DNA of 64,000 bases from Ophiura sarsii (taxonomy: Eukaryota > Echinodermata > Ophiuroidea > Amphilepidida > Ophiuridae): assembly GCA_035610835.1 (NCBI GenBank), contig CM069442.1, positions 35,070,452 to 35,134,451 of the forward strand. The letters are read 5' to 3'. Positions within the stretch are counted from its first letter, which is position 1, and each line of letters starts with the position of its first letter. Below are positions 49,576 through 61,174 of this stretch, piece after piece. The notes beneath the pieces are model-generated. The model had not been told where the DNA came from and did no database searches. It saw nothing but the letters and a program-made list of their open reading frames with translations. The position numbers and the translations under genes are program-made.

Positions 49576-50527
49576 CGAGGGTCATTCAATAAATAAACTT
49601 TATTATTATTATATGAGCCAGTCTTATCAAATATCACACGATTGTAGCTTGGAACCTCAGCTACAAATCCAATGTAAATTGATCTGAGTATTGGTTGTAC
49701 TTTTCTGGACATGCAGTGAGAACCAAACCTCGATTTAGTGTGACGGAAACGGATGAAAAACTCAATTATAACCGTTTTAAATGTCAGATATCTCTTAAAC
49801 AGACTGTAAACAATAAAGTTGACTGATTGGTTTGGGGGAAAAAATGCCCTCTGATTAGCCAGATCAAGGTCAGGACAACCATTCATGTTACCCCTCCCCT
49901 CGATAACCCTGTAAAAGTCATATTTGACTTTCCTGAGAACTAAGCGATCTTCAATATACCGAACTATATAGAGGGATTTAAAATCTGTCAAAGCGATAAT
50001 TTTCTATCATTGACTACCTGATTGACTATTCTGAAGGTTGCACAAAAGTAAAACTCAGAAAGTGACTATGATTGTAAAGATTTAACATTCGAGGCATTAT
50101 TGTGACAACATAAATTTGACTGATTGGCAGTATTCCGGTATGCCAAAGGCATAGCAATACATTTTAGCTGATAGTACACTAGTTGTAAGCCTACAATAGT
50201 TAATACTGTTTACAATCTTATCTATACATTATAATTCATTAATTTCCATTTTCAGTATTTAAATCATGCTCTTATATCTAATCATACAATACGAGAAAAC
50301 CACCCGAAAAACATGTGTATATTTTTAAGGTAATTTTCTGTGTCCGTTGTCCAAAATCTCTCTCTGGCTTTGACCGCGTCATAACAAAAGTAAAATAGAT
50401 ATAAATTATCATTTATTACAAATGTGTAGCTATGGTTCGGAGCTATACTCATGACAAATGTCATGAGATTGACATTAATATTAGCGATGTTTTGAGGGAG
50501 GAGGTAGAACTTATTGAATGACCCTCG
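49576..50527. mobile_element. Mariner-type non-autonomous element, 952 bp, TA duplication
   Basis: Both ends read inward CGAGGGTCATTCAATAA and are flanked by TA (49574-49575 and 50528-50529). CGAGGG...TTCAATAA matches the terminal style of mariner-family transposons. No frame resembling a mariner transposase (D,D34D motifs) was recognised. The weak frames inside and across its edges are not supported. It landed beside the sequence GTACTTTAGGTCCCAGATAC, a terminus of the palindrome-cluster family. Confidence 0.85.
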
Positions 50528-52441
50528 TAGTATACGAGTATCGTTCCATACTGAAACATAACAGTCTGTTATCATACCGATTCCTGCTAATATAATCCAG
50601 CATTTTGACGAAACCAATTTATATAAGGAGCGAAGCTTCAGGGACAAACACATAATTATATGCAAGGCAACTTATAATAACAGTCATTGACCTTGTAGAA
50701 TCCCATGACAATGACTCCTAAAAACAAACATAGTCCCCCATCCCGACTTCTTACTAAATTAGGAAGATATGGTATTATAACGTGTATACCATGGTCTGAT
50801 GTTGTCTTAGGAGTCGCCAATGGTTCGGTACTTGGCCTGATGTTTGTTATTCTTAATTTGTACCAACAGGGTTACAAATAAATTCAGAGAGAGCCCGTAT
50901 GTATGCTGAAATGTTGACTATCATGCGCAAAATATATGGGATAGAGAAGGTCATCTCATATAATTATTCTGTAATTGTATATACAACAAATCACATATAA
51001 AAATCCAAATGGTGATGTTAATCCTAAGACCTAATCTAGAAAACTAATACGAAAACAGATCAAATAAAACGTTGATGTCATTATCGTTTGTGTAATATTA
51101 TAGACGTTAATTATAATACATTTTCCCTAAGTCTGAATTACTTTGTGAAGTAGAATGAGATCTATATTACTGGGTAATTCAGTAAAGGTTTCCAATGATG
51201 TTTGCGTAACGTGAGATACTGCTCTTAAATCAGAGTTGTCGTCTTAATTGCAATACCTTGTGGCCAATTATATTCGGTATTAAAATATATAAGCCTTGTC
51301 AATGTTGCCGCAAGAATAGTATCTTCTTTTTCACTGCAGACTTGTTATGCGTCTAATTCTCAGGTACTGAATGTCGTAACTCATTTTTTTAATGATAAGA
51401 TGTGAATCAATTATGAGATCATCTTGCCCGATCTCCTTTTCAAGTGGAGATATAGAAGATAGTGCTGATTTTCACTATCTGGCATTTCCTCTAATGCTGT
51501 GAAAATTATGTTGGGTTAATGCACACTAAAACGCCTCAGCAAAAACAATTTTTCTTAGTACACACTGAAACTCGGGAAACACAATGGACATGACATTTAT
51601 TGTGTATAGTTCGAACGCATTAAGTTCATATTTAAACAGTTTTCAATACTAATACACGGTAACTTTCATTTTATTCTTATTATACTTGACGGTGTATTTA
51701 GTCAAAATAGAAATTATCCGTAGAAGCATTCATTATACTGGCAATATCATTTTTAGTCAAAATAGCTTTACTATGTAAATTTCGACCTGAGTGACGGCGA
51801 ATGGGCTCAAAATTGTCAGGTATCTGTAGTGAAGACATAGAACGTGATCGGCGACCAAGATAGGACCGTCAATGTCTACATACTCAAGGAGATCCTGTAT
51901 CTAAATCTCTACCATACATTATTGACACGCTTTAAAAACTCACAATTTGTCGTCTGTTACGTCTTGAGCAGTAATAATGGGTATGCGACCAGATTTAAAT
52001 GTACTTTAGTGAGAAATATAGATCGATTCTTCTACTTTTAATTTTAACTTGGTCAACATACATAACACACATCCCTTAATATGAATGCAGACACCGAGTA
52101 AAGTTATCCCGAATCGAACAGTTGTTTCATTTCCCTAAAAGCATTACATTGACACTGCAATAAAAACACAAAAACAACCAACATTTGCGTAGCGAGGTAT
52201 CATTCATTTATTTGCAGAAGGTTTTAAACAACATTTAAATTGTTGCCTTTATTTCACTGTACAGGCGAATACAACAGGATATAGAGGTCGGCCATGTTTC
52301 GTGACGCCATTGTGACGTTATGCGTGGGATGTTTGTACTTGTTTTGGTATGTATGGAAAGAGGAGACCTGCAGCTATTATACCACGGTACCAAATTAAGC
52401 ATACTCAGCACCTCGGTTTGGAATTCTTAGGGGAGTGGTAA

Positions 52442-52465
52442 CCCCCCCCCCCCCCCCCCCCCCCC
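52442..52465 (+). repeat. C24 homopolymer
   Basis: Uninterrupted run of 24 C in a right-arm-only insertion, followed by CCCTCCC-like sequence. It is i-motif and G-quadruplex-prone on opposite strands, and its exact length is uncertain. Confidence 0.9.
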
Positions 52466-54596
52466 TCCCTTAGGTAACATTGTTACAAAAACGACTCAGG
52501 AGGACGAGGGTTGATTTTAAGAATGTAGATTAATGTGAGTCAACGAAATCAAATGTTTAACTTTATGTGTTTGACCCGTTCGTTGCAAGACAATATTGAT
52601 AAAGTATATGGTGGCAAAGCTTATTTCAACTCTAAACCACATATATATGCAAAGTTATGCTAGGAAAAGAAGTAGTATATACCTTGTATTATGTAGTCGC
52701 TATGTATTAAGGAGAAATCAATTTAAATTCACGTCTTCTTCTTGAGTATGTGCATGGTCTTGCTGTCCGTATATCGGATATCATTGACTACTTGAAGGGA
52801 GATCAGGTTATTTAAAATAAGGATCTTAATCATCAGGTGTGATTACATCTTGTAAGTAGACAATCCTAACAACAAGAACCTCGACTCTTATTACCAAAGT
52901 CATCAATGATAGCAGACCAAAGGCAGTTTTATTTTGTAATTTGCTTTCAGTAAATTATTTAAACGTCACTCACCGATAAACATTTGAGCTAAGTTTATTA
53001 TTACAAAATACATCAGTAGTAGTCCTTTAATACTTTTCAAACACTGAATCTAAAGCGTTATTACAACGCGCCTCAATTGATGTGGGAACGTATGGTTATG
53101 CTTGTCATTTTCGAAATTGTCGAATGCTTCAATGGCGAAATATTCAATTGTTGCAGTTCTAAAATACCGTTAGCCAGGTTTAACACAATTTGAATGTATT
53201 ATCTTTCTTTATTATGTTTACTGCATTTTGTAATTAAATTTGAGTTCAGACAGGTGTTGCGTTGCGTATGTTGTAACTGTTGAGTCTTATGTCATTATCT
53301 CGCACAATTTCACATTTAAGTATTGTTTGCAGTCGCGATTGAATATGCAATGCATTCTCAAATTACCATTTGTCTAATATGATCATTAAGCATAATACAC
53401 GTCGTTCTATATATTTTGTATTAACATAATCGAAATAATTATACGCACCCTGTTTCAACTAGTTCAAACGTGTTGCACATGGCGGGCACATAGTCAAACA
53501 AATTGATTAGCTTCCGTAGCTTATCATTCTAAAACACGCTTTCTACTTAAGGGGACCGTTATATATCGGGTAATGTGGATTTAAAATGGCATTGTAACAG
53601 CATGTCTGTTTATGTTTCGTGACACTCCTCTATAACAGTATAGAATCAGCCAGTAGTAATGTTTCCATACAATAACAATGTAATCTTTCTATCTCAAGCT
53701 AAGAGTTATACGTAGGTGGTGGTGTGTTGATTTCACCTCGTTATATATATCGCGTCCCTTTGTCTGCTAAGCAAGATCAATAGTATAGCTCCAGGATTTG
53801 CCGTATTGAAATACACACATACCCTCAGTGAATATGAACTTGCCCATATGCATTGCATCTATCACTGCGCGCGCATAGTCGGGTAGTTTTAAATAGGTTA
53901 GCTTTTTTTCTCAATCATTCGCAAGCACGCTATCAAGCAGACCACACAGAACGGACAGAGCAGAGCAGACATACAGAACGGTCGATGTGGATAGAAAGTG
54001 GCGCTCGAATAGCACGTCTGTTTATGTTTCGAGCCACTCTTATATTTATGGTACAGTATAGTACGGCGTGAATCAACCACTGATCATTTCATCGTGGTAA
54101 TTCTATCTCAGGATTATACATCGGTGATGATGTGCTTTTTTCATCTTCTTATCTTGTCCTGTTGTCTTTTTAGCCAGTATGTAGTTAGGCATGAACTCTA
54201 AATATCTACAGCTCGCTTTAAACGTGTAGTTCCAGATATATATTTCAAAATTCGCCGAAGTGTAATACGCGCACACGTAAATAGTAATCCATCTAAAGCT
54301 TAGGATTATATGCAGACGATGTGTGGATTTTCCCCCATGTTTCCTCTTGTCTTCTCCAAGTACAGTAGTTAATCGTTCGTACGATCTATTGCCCGCTACA
54401 GTACTGAAACAAGTATCGGTTGCGACAACAGAGTTGCGGCAGTGTTAGTGAACCAACTTAACGCAGCTGATTATCGGAAATATATACGTCATTGACTACA
54501 GAACTAATCGAGTACCTTCAGAAGTAAAGGTGGTTATACTATTATACACATACACTGTATCATTGTCGATGTTAAATTGATTTACTTAAATGAACC

Positions 54597-55061
54597 ATGG
54601 TGAGTCTTTTCTATTACGAGAAACGAGGACATCCGTGTCTAAAGGTTCTGTGTAAACTGGGAAGATCCGTAAAGATCTTCCTGTTTCCTTATGACGGATG
54701 GGCAACAGCTGCGCCCAGTGTATCCTGGAAAGTTAAGTTATTCAGATGGAACAGAAAACGATGCAAGATAAGTGAAATCAGTGCCTCTGGAAAGAAAGTG
54801 ACTACAACAGCTAAAATCTCAGACACTGCTGACGGAATGCTCTATATCACTGGACAATTCCCATCAGGTAGTGATATCAAACTACCTTATTTCCAGTTGA
54901 TAATGACATCACATGTAAGCAACGAAGATTTCCGGGCTGGTTATGCTCTCACGGGTGTGTTACAAAGATGCTGGAGGGAAAATGGCACTTCCGAAGTAGC
55001 ATGGGGCGATAAAGGATCGGTTTTAACCCACTTCGCAATGGTTCGACGTAAAGAAAGATGA
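54597..55061 (+). CDS. Unrecognised 154-residue protein, gene B
   Basis: Paralogue of gene A in the opposite arm, with the same length and the same start context (GAACCATGG). The protein runs from MVSLFYYEKRGHPCLK to VRRKER. The longest identical stretches between the copies are residues 47-88, 94-122 and 132-154; changes cluster at 17-46, 89-93 and 123-131. The noncoding flanks also match (about 88 percent over 28680-28840 against 55200-55380), but they contain indels and the reading frame does not. The two genes point away from each other. No TATA box, splice site or polyadenylation signal could be assigned with confidence. Function is unknown. It may be a host gene or a captured element-derived gene. 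Confidence 0.7.
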   Translation: MVSLFYYEKRGHPCLKVLCKLGRSVKIFLFPYDGWATAAPSVSWKVKLFRWNRKRCKISEISASGKKVTTTAKISDTADGMLYITGQFPSGSDIKLPYFQLIMTSHVSNEDFRAGYALTGVLQRCWRENGTSEVAWGDKGSVLTHFAMVRRKER

Positions 55062-55829
55062 TCGAACATTTTATTGGACTTTTATTATTGATAGAAAAGG
55101 AGCTTCAATCCTTTCATTGTTGCGACAATGTTTTCTGTGCCATACCGCCTACGGTCAGTGTCGTATCTTTGTGCAGAGGTGTCCGGCTTTGGCCATTGCC
55201 CTGACACTTTACGCTCACGGATATTGCTGCTTCGATCTGACTTCACATTCGCACGAGTTACCTTGGAGTTAGTCAAATATATTGTACACATGTTACTTTG
55301 TTTTAAAACCTTGTGCCATGGACATATATCTTAATGTAAGGTTGCTACGCCTAGGCACACTGTACATTTATCATTTGGTGAAAATGGATACATGTTTGTT
55401 GAAACGAAATATAATGTAATTTTAACGTAATGGATGTTCGATTCTTAATATTTGGAGAAATTGTCACGTAAATGTCTAAACTATAAATGCTCAAGATTTA
55501 ATATAAAATACTTTAATTTAACTCTTTTAACCTCTTTTCTGGTTTAAGGGCGCATGTATAAACAGATCAACTCTTTTTTTCAAATAAAATATCACACATT
55601 ATTTATTCTATAAAACTCCATGAAGTGAGAGGAGATGTCATGCTCTTTCGAAATCCATGAAATTAGGGGTTTTATTTTAAAGATAACTTTGGACCCTCCT
55701 GTGAACGAAATGAATAGCTTTAAAAATAATTGGTTTGGGTCGATAGGCACGGATTAAGATAGGAAGACAAGATTGAAAAATATGGCAGTTGAGATCATTT
55801 TATAATAAAAACGCCAGCAAACGTATGTT

Positions 55830-56215
55830 GAGAAATAAAGCAGGGGTTGCCAAAAGGTATACAAGTACAACTTTGGATGAATGTTATAAAACCCTCATGA
55901 TTACTACTGATCTGAAGTCCACTATCGAGTCATTGTAAGAATAGCCGCTTATAATACCTCTTTGACATGTTGAAAAACACAATCACTTTAGTGCAAACAA
56001 GCAAGGCAACTTAGTAAGCCAGCAGAATGGTAAGTTGTAAAGCTGCACAGCTGTAACAATAATAGGTTTTTGTCGATAAGTAGAGATAAAGATCAGTAGA
56101 GATTCTTTTGTAATTAACATCGAAAGAAATGAGAAATGAAGCAGGGGTTGCCGAAACGTATGCAAGGAGTACAACTTTTGGAACAATCTCATACAACCCT
56201 CATGATTACTACTGA
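55830..56215 (-). repeat. Internal tandem duplication, right-arm counterpart
   Basis: Two units containing GCAGGGGTTGCC and ending in ATGATTACTACTGATC. They match the two units at 27870-28330 in the left arm. Confidence 0.7.
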
Positions 56216-57739
56216 TCGGAAGGAATCACGTTGTCTAGATACAGTTTATATCTTGAAAGTCAGTCAGAAATTCGGTCATACCTATGAGTAAAATATTCAT
56301 GAACGTATTACAGCTCATCGCCGTCCAACAGATATCTTGTACTGCCCTTAAGTAAATGACAGGTCCTATTAAATAGCGCCATCTCTCAGCGTGCTCCCAA
56401 CGAGTCAAGGATACGTCATGTTTACGTGAGCGTCAGAAATACACAATGATGCTATGGCATATATTCAATGGAAAGGTTTTAAATTAATTTCAATGTATCA
56501 AACATATTAATGAAACCTAAATTACTCATATTTCAGGCTTGTAAACACCTTCAAGCCCCTAAGTTTTATCATAATGTTTGGAACAGCACAATGTTTCGGA
56601 AATTTGTCCATCAATTCCGTGTAAACTTCAATTAAGTTTATACTTAAACAGACGGAAAAAGTCACCGACATTCCAACTACGAGCGCCATCTTAAATTTCA
56701 TCCACAACTTGTTACACTTGGTTTCCTGTCGGCAAGCGTGGTTTCAGCCCCCTTAAATCAGTTCCAGGCTCTAGATACGATATGCATCCTGAAAACATCA
56801 ACAGTTGAATGCCCACCAGCAGAGGAGTTGTCTTTGCGACATCACGTACATTGGAACAGCTCATGAAATCATAATCTAAAGAGGGCCATTTTTGTGATGT
56901 GTTTGTAACACGCATACAATTTACAACTCCGGAATAGCCAAATAGGCACTTGACGAACACAATTTATTGGGAGCTTGGTTCGTCACCATTTGAAGTACTC
57001 ATGTCAGAAATGACTTCCAGCACGTCTCGAATGTCAGTGTTTTGCTCAAGCTGTTCTTGGCATGTGAAAGTCCTATTGAATACTAAATAATATGACAAGT
57101 ATAGTTCGAGTACAACATTAAAGTTCATCCCGTTTTCTTAGGAATCTTACAAAACAGTATGACTCACAATCTCGTGTGTCGCAACATAACACGATATTAA
57201 AAATATTCGTGTGCTCTTCGCATTTCCCATCTCTTTTACCCATTTAAATATATGGTCTACAACTGGCACAATTGAAAGAGTTCACGATTATATTCCAATT
57301 TATTAGAGGGTGTTTTTACACCAGAGACAACACTTGTCGTGTTGAAAACACTTGTCGTCGAGTAATATTCCACATATTTATGGTGGATCCTTTGCAGCTG
57401 CCCATATTTTAATGATCCTTCAGATGTCGAAATTTGCAATTCAAAACCTAAGATTGGCTTACAAATGATTATTAACTCTTTTTTAAAATTCAAATTGAAG
57501 AAACTTGTACTGCATGTAGTTCTTGATGACTCTTATTAAATACAAATTTGTCCAAAATAAACGGTTCAATTGGAATCAGCGTTGAAGAGCGTTCGTATTC
57601 ACTTGAGTACTGATTTGCGTCGAGAAAGGAATGGATTAGCGATTAATTAGAATTTGAGTTGTTCTTCACTATAGTTTTCAAAACCAAGTTGATGACATTT
57701 TGGACGTTTCAAAAGTGGTTTGAAGTGACGCTGTGTGGA

Positions 57740-58417
57740 AAAAATTAAGTCAATTGCATTTACCGTTTATTAAACTATTTTACCGAGGCACCCGATTTAC
57801 ATGTTTTTTTTCCACGAGACACATCTAAAGCATGGCATGAGAGCACATTGTAATGTCTTTTATTAAATTCAGAAACCGGAGAATAGTTTAAGGTGTGATT
57901 TACGCACGATATATTATCAAGATGGGAGAAATATTGTAATGAATTGTGTATTATTGTCCACATTTGAATAACAATAAGATAGCAATATTGTTGGAATATT
58001 CAACATTGAAAATGGAATGTGTGCAGAGTGTCAATTGATATTCACTATGCCTCTTGGACAATCATGCAAACATGATACCGAAGTATACAGCTTCATAAAA
58101 ACAAACGGAAAATGAGATTGACTAATTTTTTTTCACTAAAAGTTACTAACAGGTCTGTCATCCTTCAAGGTTTAAACATTTAAGAAAATGGAATGTGTGC
58201 AGAGTGTCAATTGATATTCACTATGCCTCTTGGACAAACATGCAAACATGATACCGAAGTATACAGCTTCATAAAAACAAACGGAAAATGAGATTGACTA
58301 ATTTTTTTCTTCACTAAAAGTTACTAACAGGTCTGTCATCCTTCAAGGTTTAAACATTTAAGATTCATAATGGTTTTAAAAACAAGATGGTTTCTTTCCA
58401 CAAATACTCACCCTGTA
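57740..58417. mobile_element. Relic of a MITE-1 family element
   Basis: 57745-57830 resembles the left interior of MITE-1 and 58030-58417 its right half. It ends TACTCACCCTG followed by TA (58418-58419), like the right end of MITE-1. The left terminus is missing. The right half has been enlarged by a 176-bp tandem duplication. Confidence 0.65.
58009..58362 (+). repeat. Near-identical 176-bp tandem duplication
   Basis: Units 58009-58184 and 58185-58362 differ at only a few positions (for example CAATCATG against CAAACATG, and the length of a T run). This is much less divergence than between the surrounding segmental copies, so the duplication is recent or was recently homogenised. Confidence 0.9.
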
Positions 58418-58419
58418 TG

Positions 58420-59150
58420 TTAGTTGTTTAGATTACGTTCACAACTAAAAGTACCTTTTACAAATGGTACACATAACGTCCTTTAAAGTTGTCTCAAACG
58501 TGTCAGAATTTGGTTGTGTATTGGTAGACATGGAGGCATTCAACGTAATCAAATTTAGGTAAAAGAGCAATCAATGCAATTTGGTCATTGCCCTACTGCT
58601 TGATTCGAAGAACGACGAGAAGAATAGTTCCTTCGCTGGTTGGATCTCAGTTCGTGTTTAGCATACCATGTAGTATATTTAGCTGGCTAAAAGCAGGTAC
58701 CATACTAATTCATTTCAAAATACAGTAATGAACCATACCCATATTTATCTTGTTACAGGGCATAGAGTTATACATAATTGAGCCACTCTAGACCCGGAAA
58801 GGATATGCGTGTTATCATGCGTGTAACGACACTGTTCATTTAACAAATGTTTCATATTTATACATTTCGATTCCAATTAGAAGCTATATTTAATATTTCA
58901 TGTTGTTTTTAAATAATAATTTCAAGCTTATGCTTGTACAAACGAATTCATTGTCATCGGTGTACTTTGTTTAGCACCAACAATAACAAAAACGCTTGGT
59001 GTGCTGGGAAAATACAATCTCCTTAAAGAATCAATTATGTTTTAACTTGGATGCCTAGTAGTCAACATCTATTACTGGCATTGTGCTATAATTACTGTGG
59101 TGGACTTGTCTAGTTCATTATCTTATTTATAGTTCTTAACACTTTTGTTT
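58420..59150. other. No recognised feature
   Basis: AT-rich sequence without supported genes or repeats. Confidence 0.4.
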
Positions 59151-59165
59151 TTTTATATTTTGTCC

Positions 59166-59198
59166 CTGATGAAGGGTGGTATATCCACTTGAAACGTC
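59166..59198 (+). ncRNA. Hammerhead-ribozyme-like core motif
   Basis: Has the conserved order CTGATGA (59166-59172), a six-pair stem II (GGGUGG at 59174-59179 with CCACUU at 59185-59190), then GAAAC and GUC (59191-59198). Stem III would be minimal, as in the hammerheads reported in Penelope-like retroelements. Stem I pairs only weakly here (CC with GG, then a mismatch). It may be a relic or a chance match. No reverse transcriptase frame lies nearby. Confidence 0.35.
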
Positions 59199-59514
59199 GG
59201 TCTTTATTGTTACCATATATCTCAGTAGTCTCAGATATATCTTTGTTGTTTTATTGCACAGCAATTTTCATCGCTTGTCCCAGTGCATTTCCGTTTTTTT
59301 GTTGTTGTTGTTATTTATCTGTTTTATCGCGTTATTCTCCCTTGTTATTACCTGTTTTCCCATACCCTGTTGGTATATCTTGCTTTTACTCTTAGCATTT
59401 TTATATTTTCGAGATATCCTCTTGTATCAGTTTTCTGATCCTTGGTGTGTTTTGTTCCTGGTTCCGTTGGATTCATCTTTTTACATTTTAATCAATTATG
59501 TATTATTAATTGTA

Positions 59515-59640
59515 AATAGCTCGCAGTGTAAAAATATTCAAGAGCTCATATACCATCTATAAAATGAAAGTAAATGTTTACAAGGGAGTGCTAGGTGTGG
59601 GAAATCAACACTATATTCTGTAAGGTCATGCTTCTTGGTT
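59515..59640 (+). repeat. Dispersed repeat shared with 45245-45420
   Basis: Direct counterpart of the 45.3 kb block (AGCTCGCAGTGTAAAA, CAAGAGCTC, and GGAAATCAACACTAT in order). Confidence 0.65.
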
Positions 59641-60270
59641 CTGATGTATATTGATCTGTATTGTCAAATAAAAATGAGCACGTTTAAGATTAAAAATCTT
59701 TATTTGTGTACGTTATTGGTAAGTGGTAGTGTCTATAAGTTATACCTCGAATACTTTCTCAAGGGAAGGCCTGATTTGGTAAATCCGCAATGTCATCAAA
59801 TGCTTTACTTCGATAAATGGTTCTGATAAAATTGTAGAAGTGGATTCCCGAACGGACAAAAAAACAACATGATGAAGTCAGGGGCACTTTTGATGGACCA
59901 ATCAAGTTACTTTGTCAGCTTATTTGTTTGAATCATGGCGTCATGGGAATGCAAGAACGTTGTACATGTAAGTGACATTGTTGGTTCATTTTGTAGGAGA
60001 AACATGTTTGTGTTCAATTTGGTTAATTTAATTATTGTTTTAACAAGCTTAATTATTTGATTAAATATTAATTTATTCCAATTTCAATACTTGCAATATT
60101 GCTGAAAATGTGCAGATTTGTCTATATATATCTATATCTCAATTTGGTCGACAATATTACTTACAACGTTATTGCATTCCCACAACTTGATTTTACTTTA
60201 CAAAAAAAGAACTGGATGGGTTTCCAACGATTTCCTTTTGGAAGATATTCTAAAACTAAATGAACAAAAC
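59641..60270. other. No recognised feature
   Basis: AT-rich sequence. Short open frames at 59635-59826 and 60118-60300 are unsupported. Confidence 0.4.
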
Positions 60271-60281
60271 AAATATATGTT

Positions 60282-60315
60282 GTTCCATGAGTGCCCGTGA
60301 GGGCACGAATGGAAC
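60282..60315. repeat. Hairpin GTTCCAT..GTGCCC, copy 1
   Basis: Two 15-base arms (GTTCCATGAGTGCCC and its partner) pair except for a 2x2 internal mismatch, with a four-base GTGA loop. Confidence 0.8.
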
Positions 60316-60513
60316 ATTATATTTGTACGCCTACCCAGCCAATAGTCCCATTGTGTCATGATTTTAATACCAACAGACAAAAACAGGCTGGTGTTAACTT
60401 ACAAACCATAACAAATACACACTTACAAAATTGTTAGTTAGAAAATGATGCACTGACTGGAAGAGGGTTAAATATGACCATATAAGTTGTTCCATAATAT
60501 GACCATATAAGTT

Positions 60514-60543
60514 GTTCCATGAGTGCCCGGGCACGAATGGAAT
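60514..60543. repeat. Hairpin GTTCCAT..GTGCCC, copy 2
   Basis: The same palindrome as at 60282, without the loop. It is preceded by two copies of ATGACCATATAAGTTGTTCC (60475-60518). The motif is therefore repeated within 260 bp, which suggests a small repeat family. Confidence 0.8.
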
Positions 60544-60698
60544 ATTTTAAAATGACTGGAAAAGTGTCATATTATTTAACCCTTTTTCAGTTGGTGCATA
60601 GTTGAACCTTGACAAGGAGTCTTTTTAACTACTTATTTTTTAAGTGTGTATATCTTCAGGAGAGTTGGCTCCTGTGGTTGGCTAGACATATCTGTCAT

Positions 60699-60760
60699 CA
60701 CTTCTCTGTGGTTTATCTGGCTAAGTTTACACTTCTCTGTGGTTTATCTGGCTAAGTTTA
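60699..60760 (+). repeat. Perfect 31-bp tandem duplication
   Basis: CACTTCTCTGTGG followed by TTTATCTGGCTAAGTTTA occurs twice in succession (60699-60729 and 60730-60760). Confidence 0.9.
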
Positions 60761-61174
60761 TAATTACCCTGTCATTTAATTCCTCTGGTATAAATTGAAT
60801 GAGGATTGTTTGTGAGTGGGTAGGCACAGATAGTCCGTGGGGTAGGGTATTCCATGAAGTGCCAGTTTGACATCAACACAGGTACATTTTTAATGTACAA
60901 GCTGAATATGACCACCATTTCCACTGTAAACAAAGTGTCTCTAGAGCTGAAATCACAACCTTGAGCGTACAATAAAATTTGCGGCATACAGTAGTTCATA
61001 TAGAAAAAAGGTAATGTATATTTCCCATCACGCCGTAGCACATAATACCTGATACAATAATTCCCTGCAGTACGATCTTAACCTAAACCTATAAATAAAG
61101 TACTATGATGTGGCACTTTAAGATGAGAAACATGTTATTAGAAACCAATTAGTGAATGGAAAACCAGACGCTTA

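Larger units (their letters stand above)
47930..57620 (-). repeat. Right arm of large inverted duplication
   Basis: Reverse-complement counterpart of 26820-41760. It lacks the LINE. It has its own insertions: the mariner-type element at 49576-50527, about 340 bp at 51050-51395, and about 740 bp at 51770-52510 that includes the C24 tract. It carries gene B. Confidence 0.85.

Noticed and set aside
49524..49991. 155-codon frame on the minus strand
   Set aside because: It spans the boundary of the 952-bp mariner-type element and has no transposase motifs.
26820..57620. Assembly artefact producing a false inverted copy
   Set aside because: The arms differ by many substitutions, indels and arm-specific insertions, which a duplicated assembly or simple allelic mirror would not show. 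Long reads would still be needed for proof.
59176..59562. 128-codon very hydrophobic frame
   Set aside because: Composition follows a T-rich plus strand. No conserved copy, although part of the region (59515-59640) is repeated at 45245-45420.
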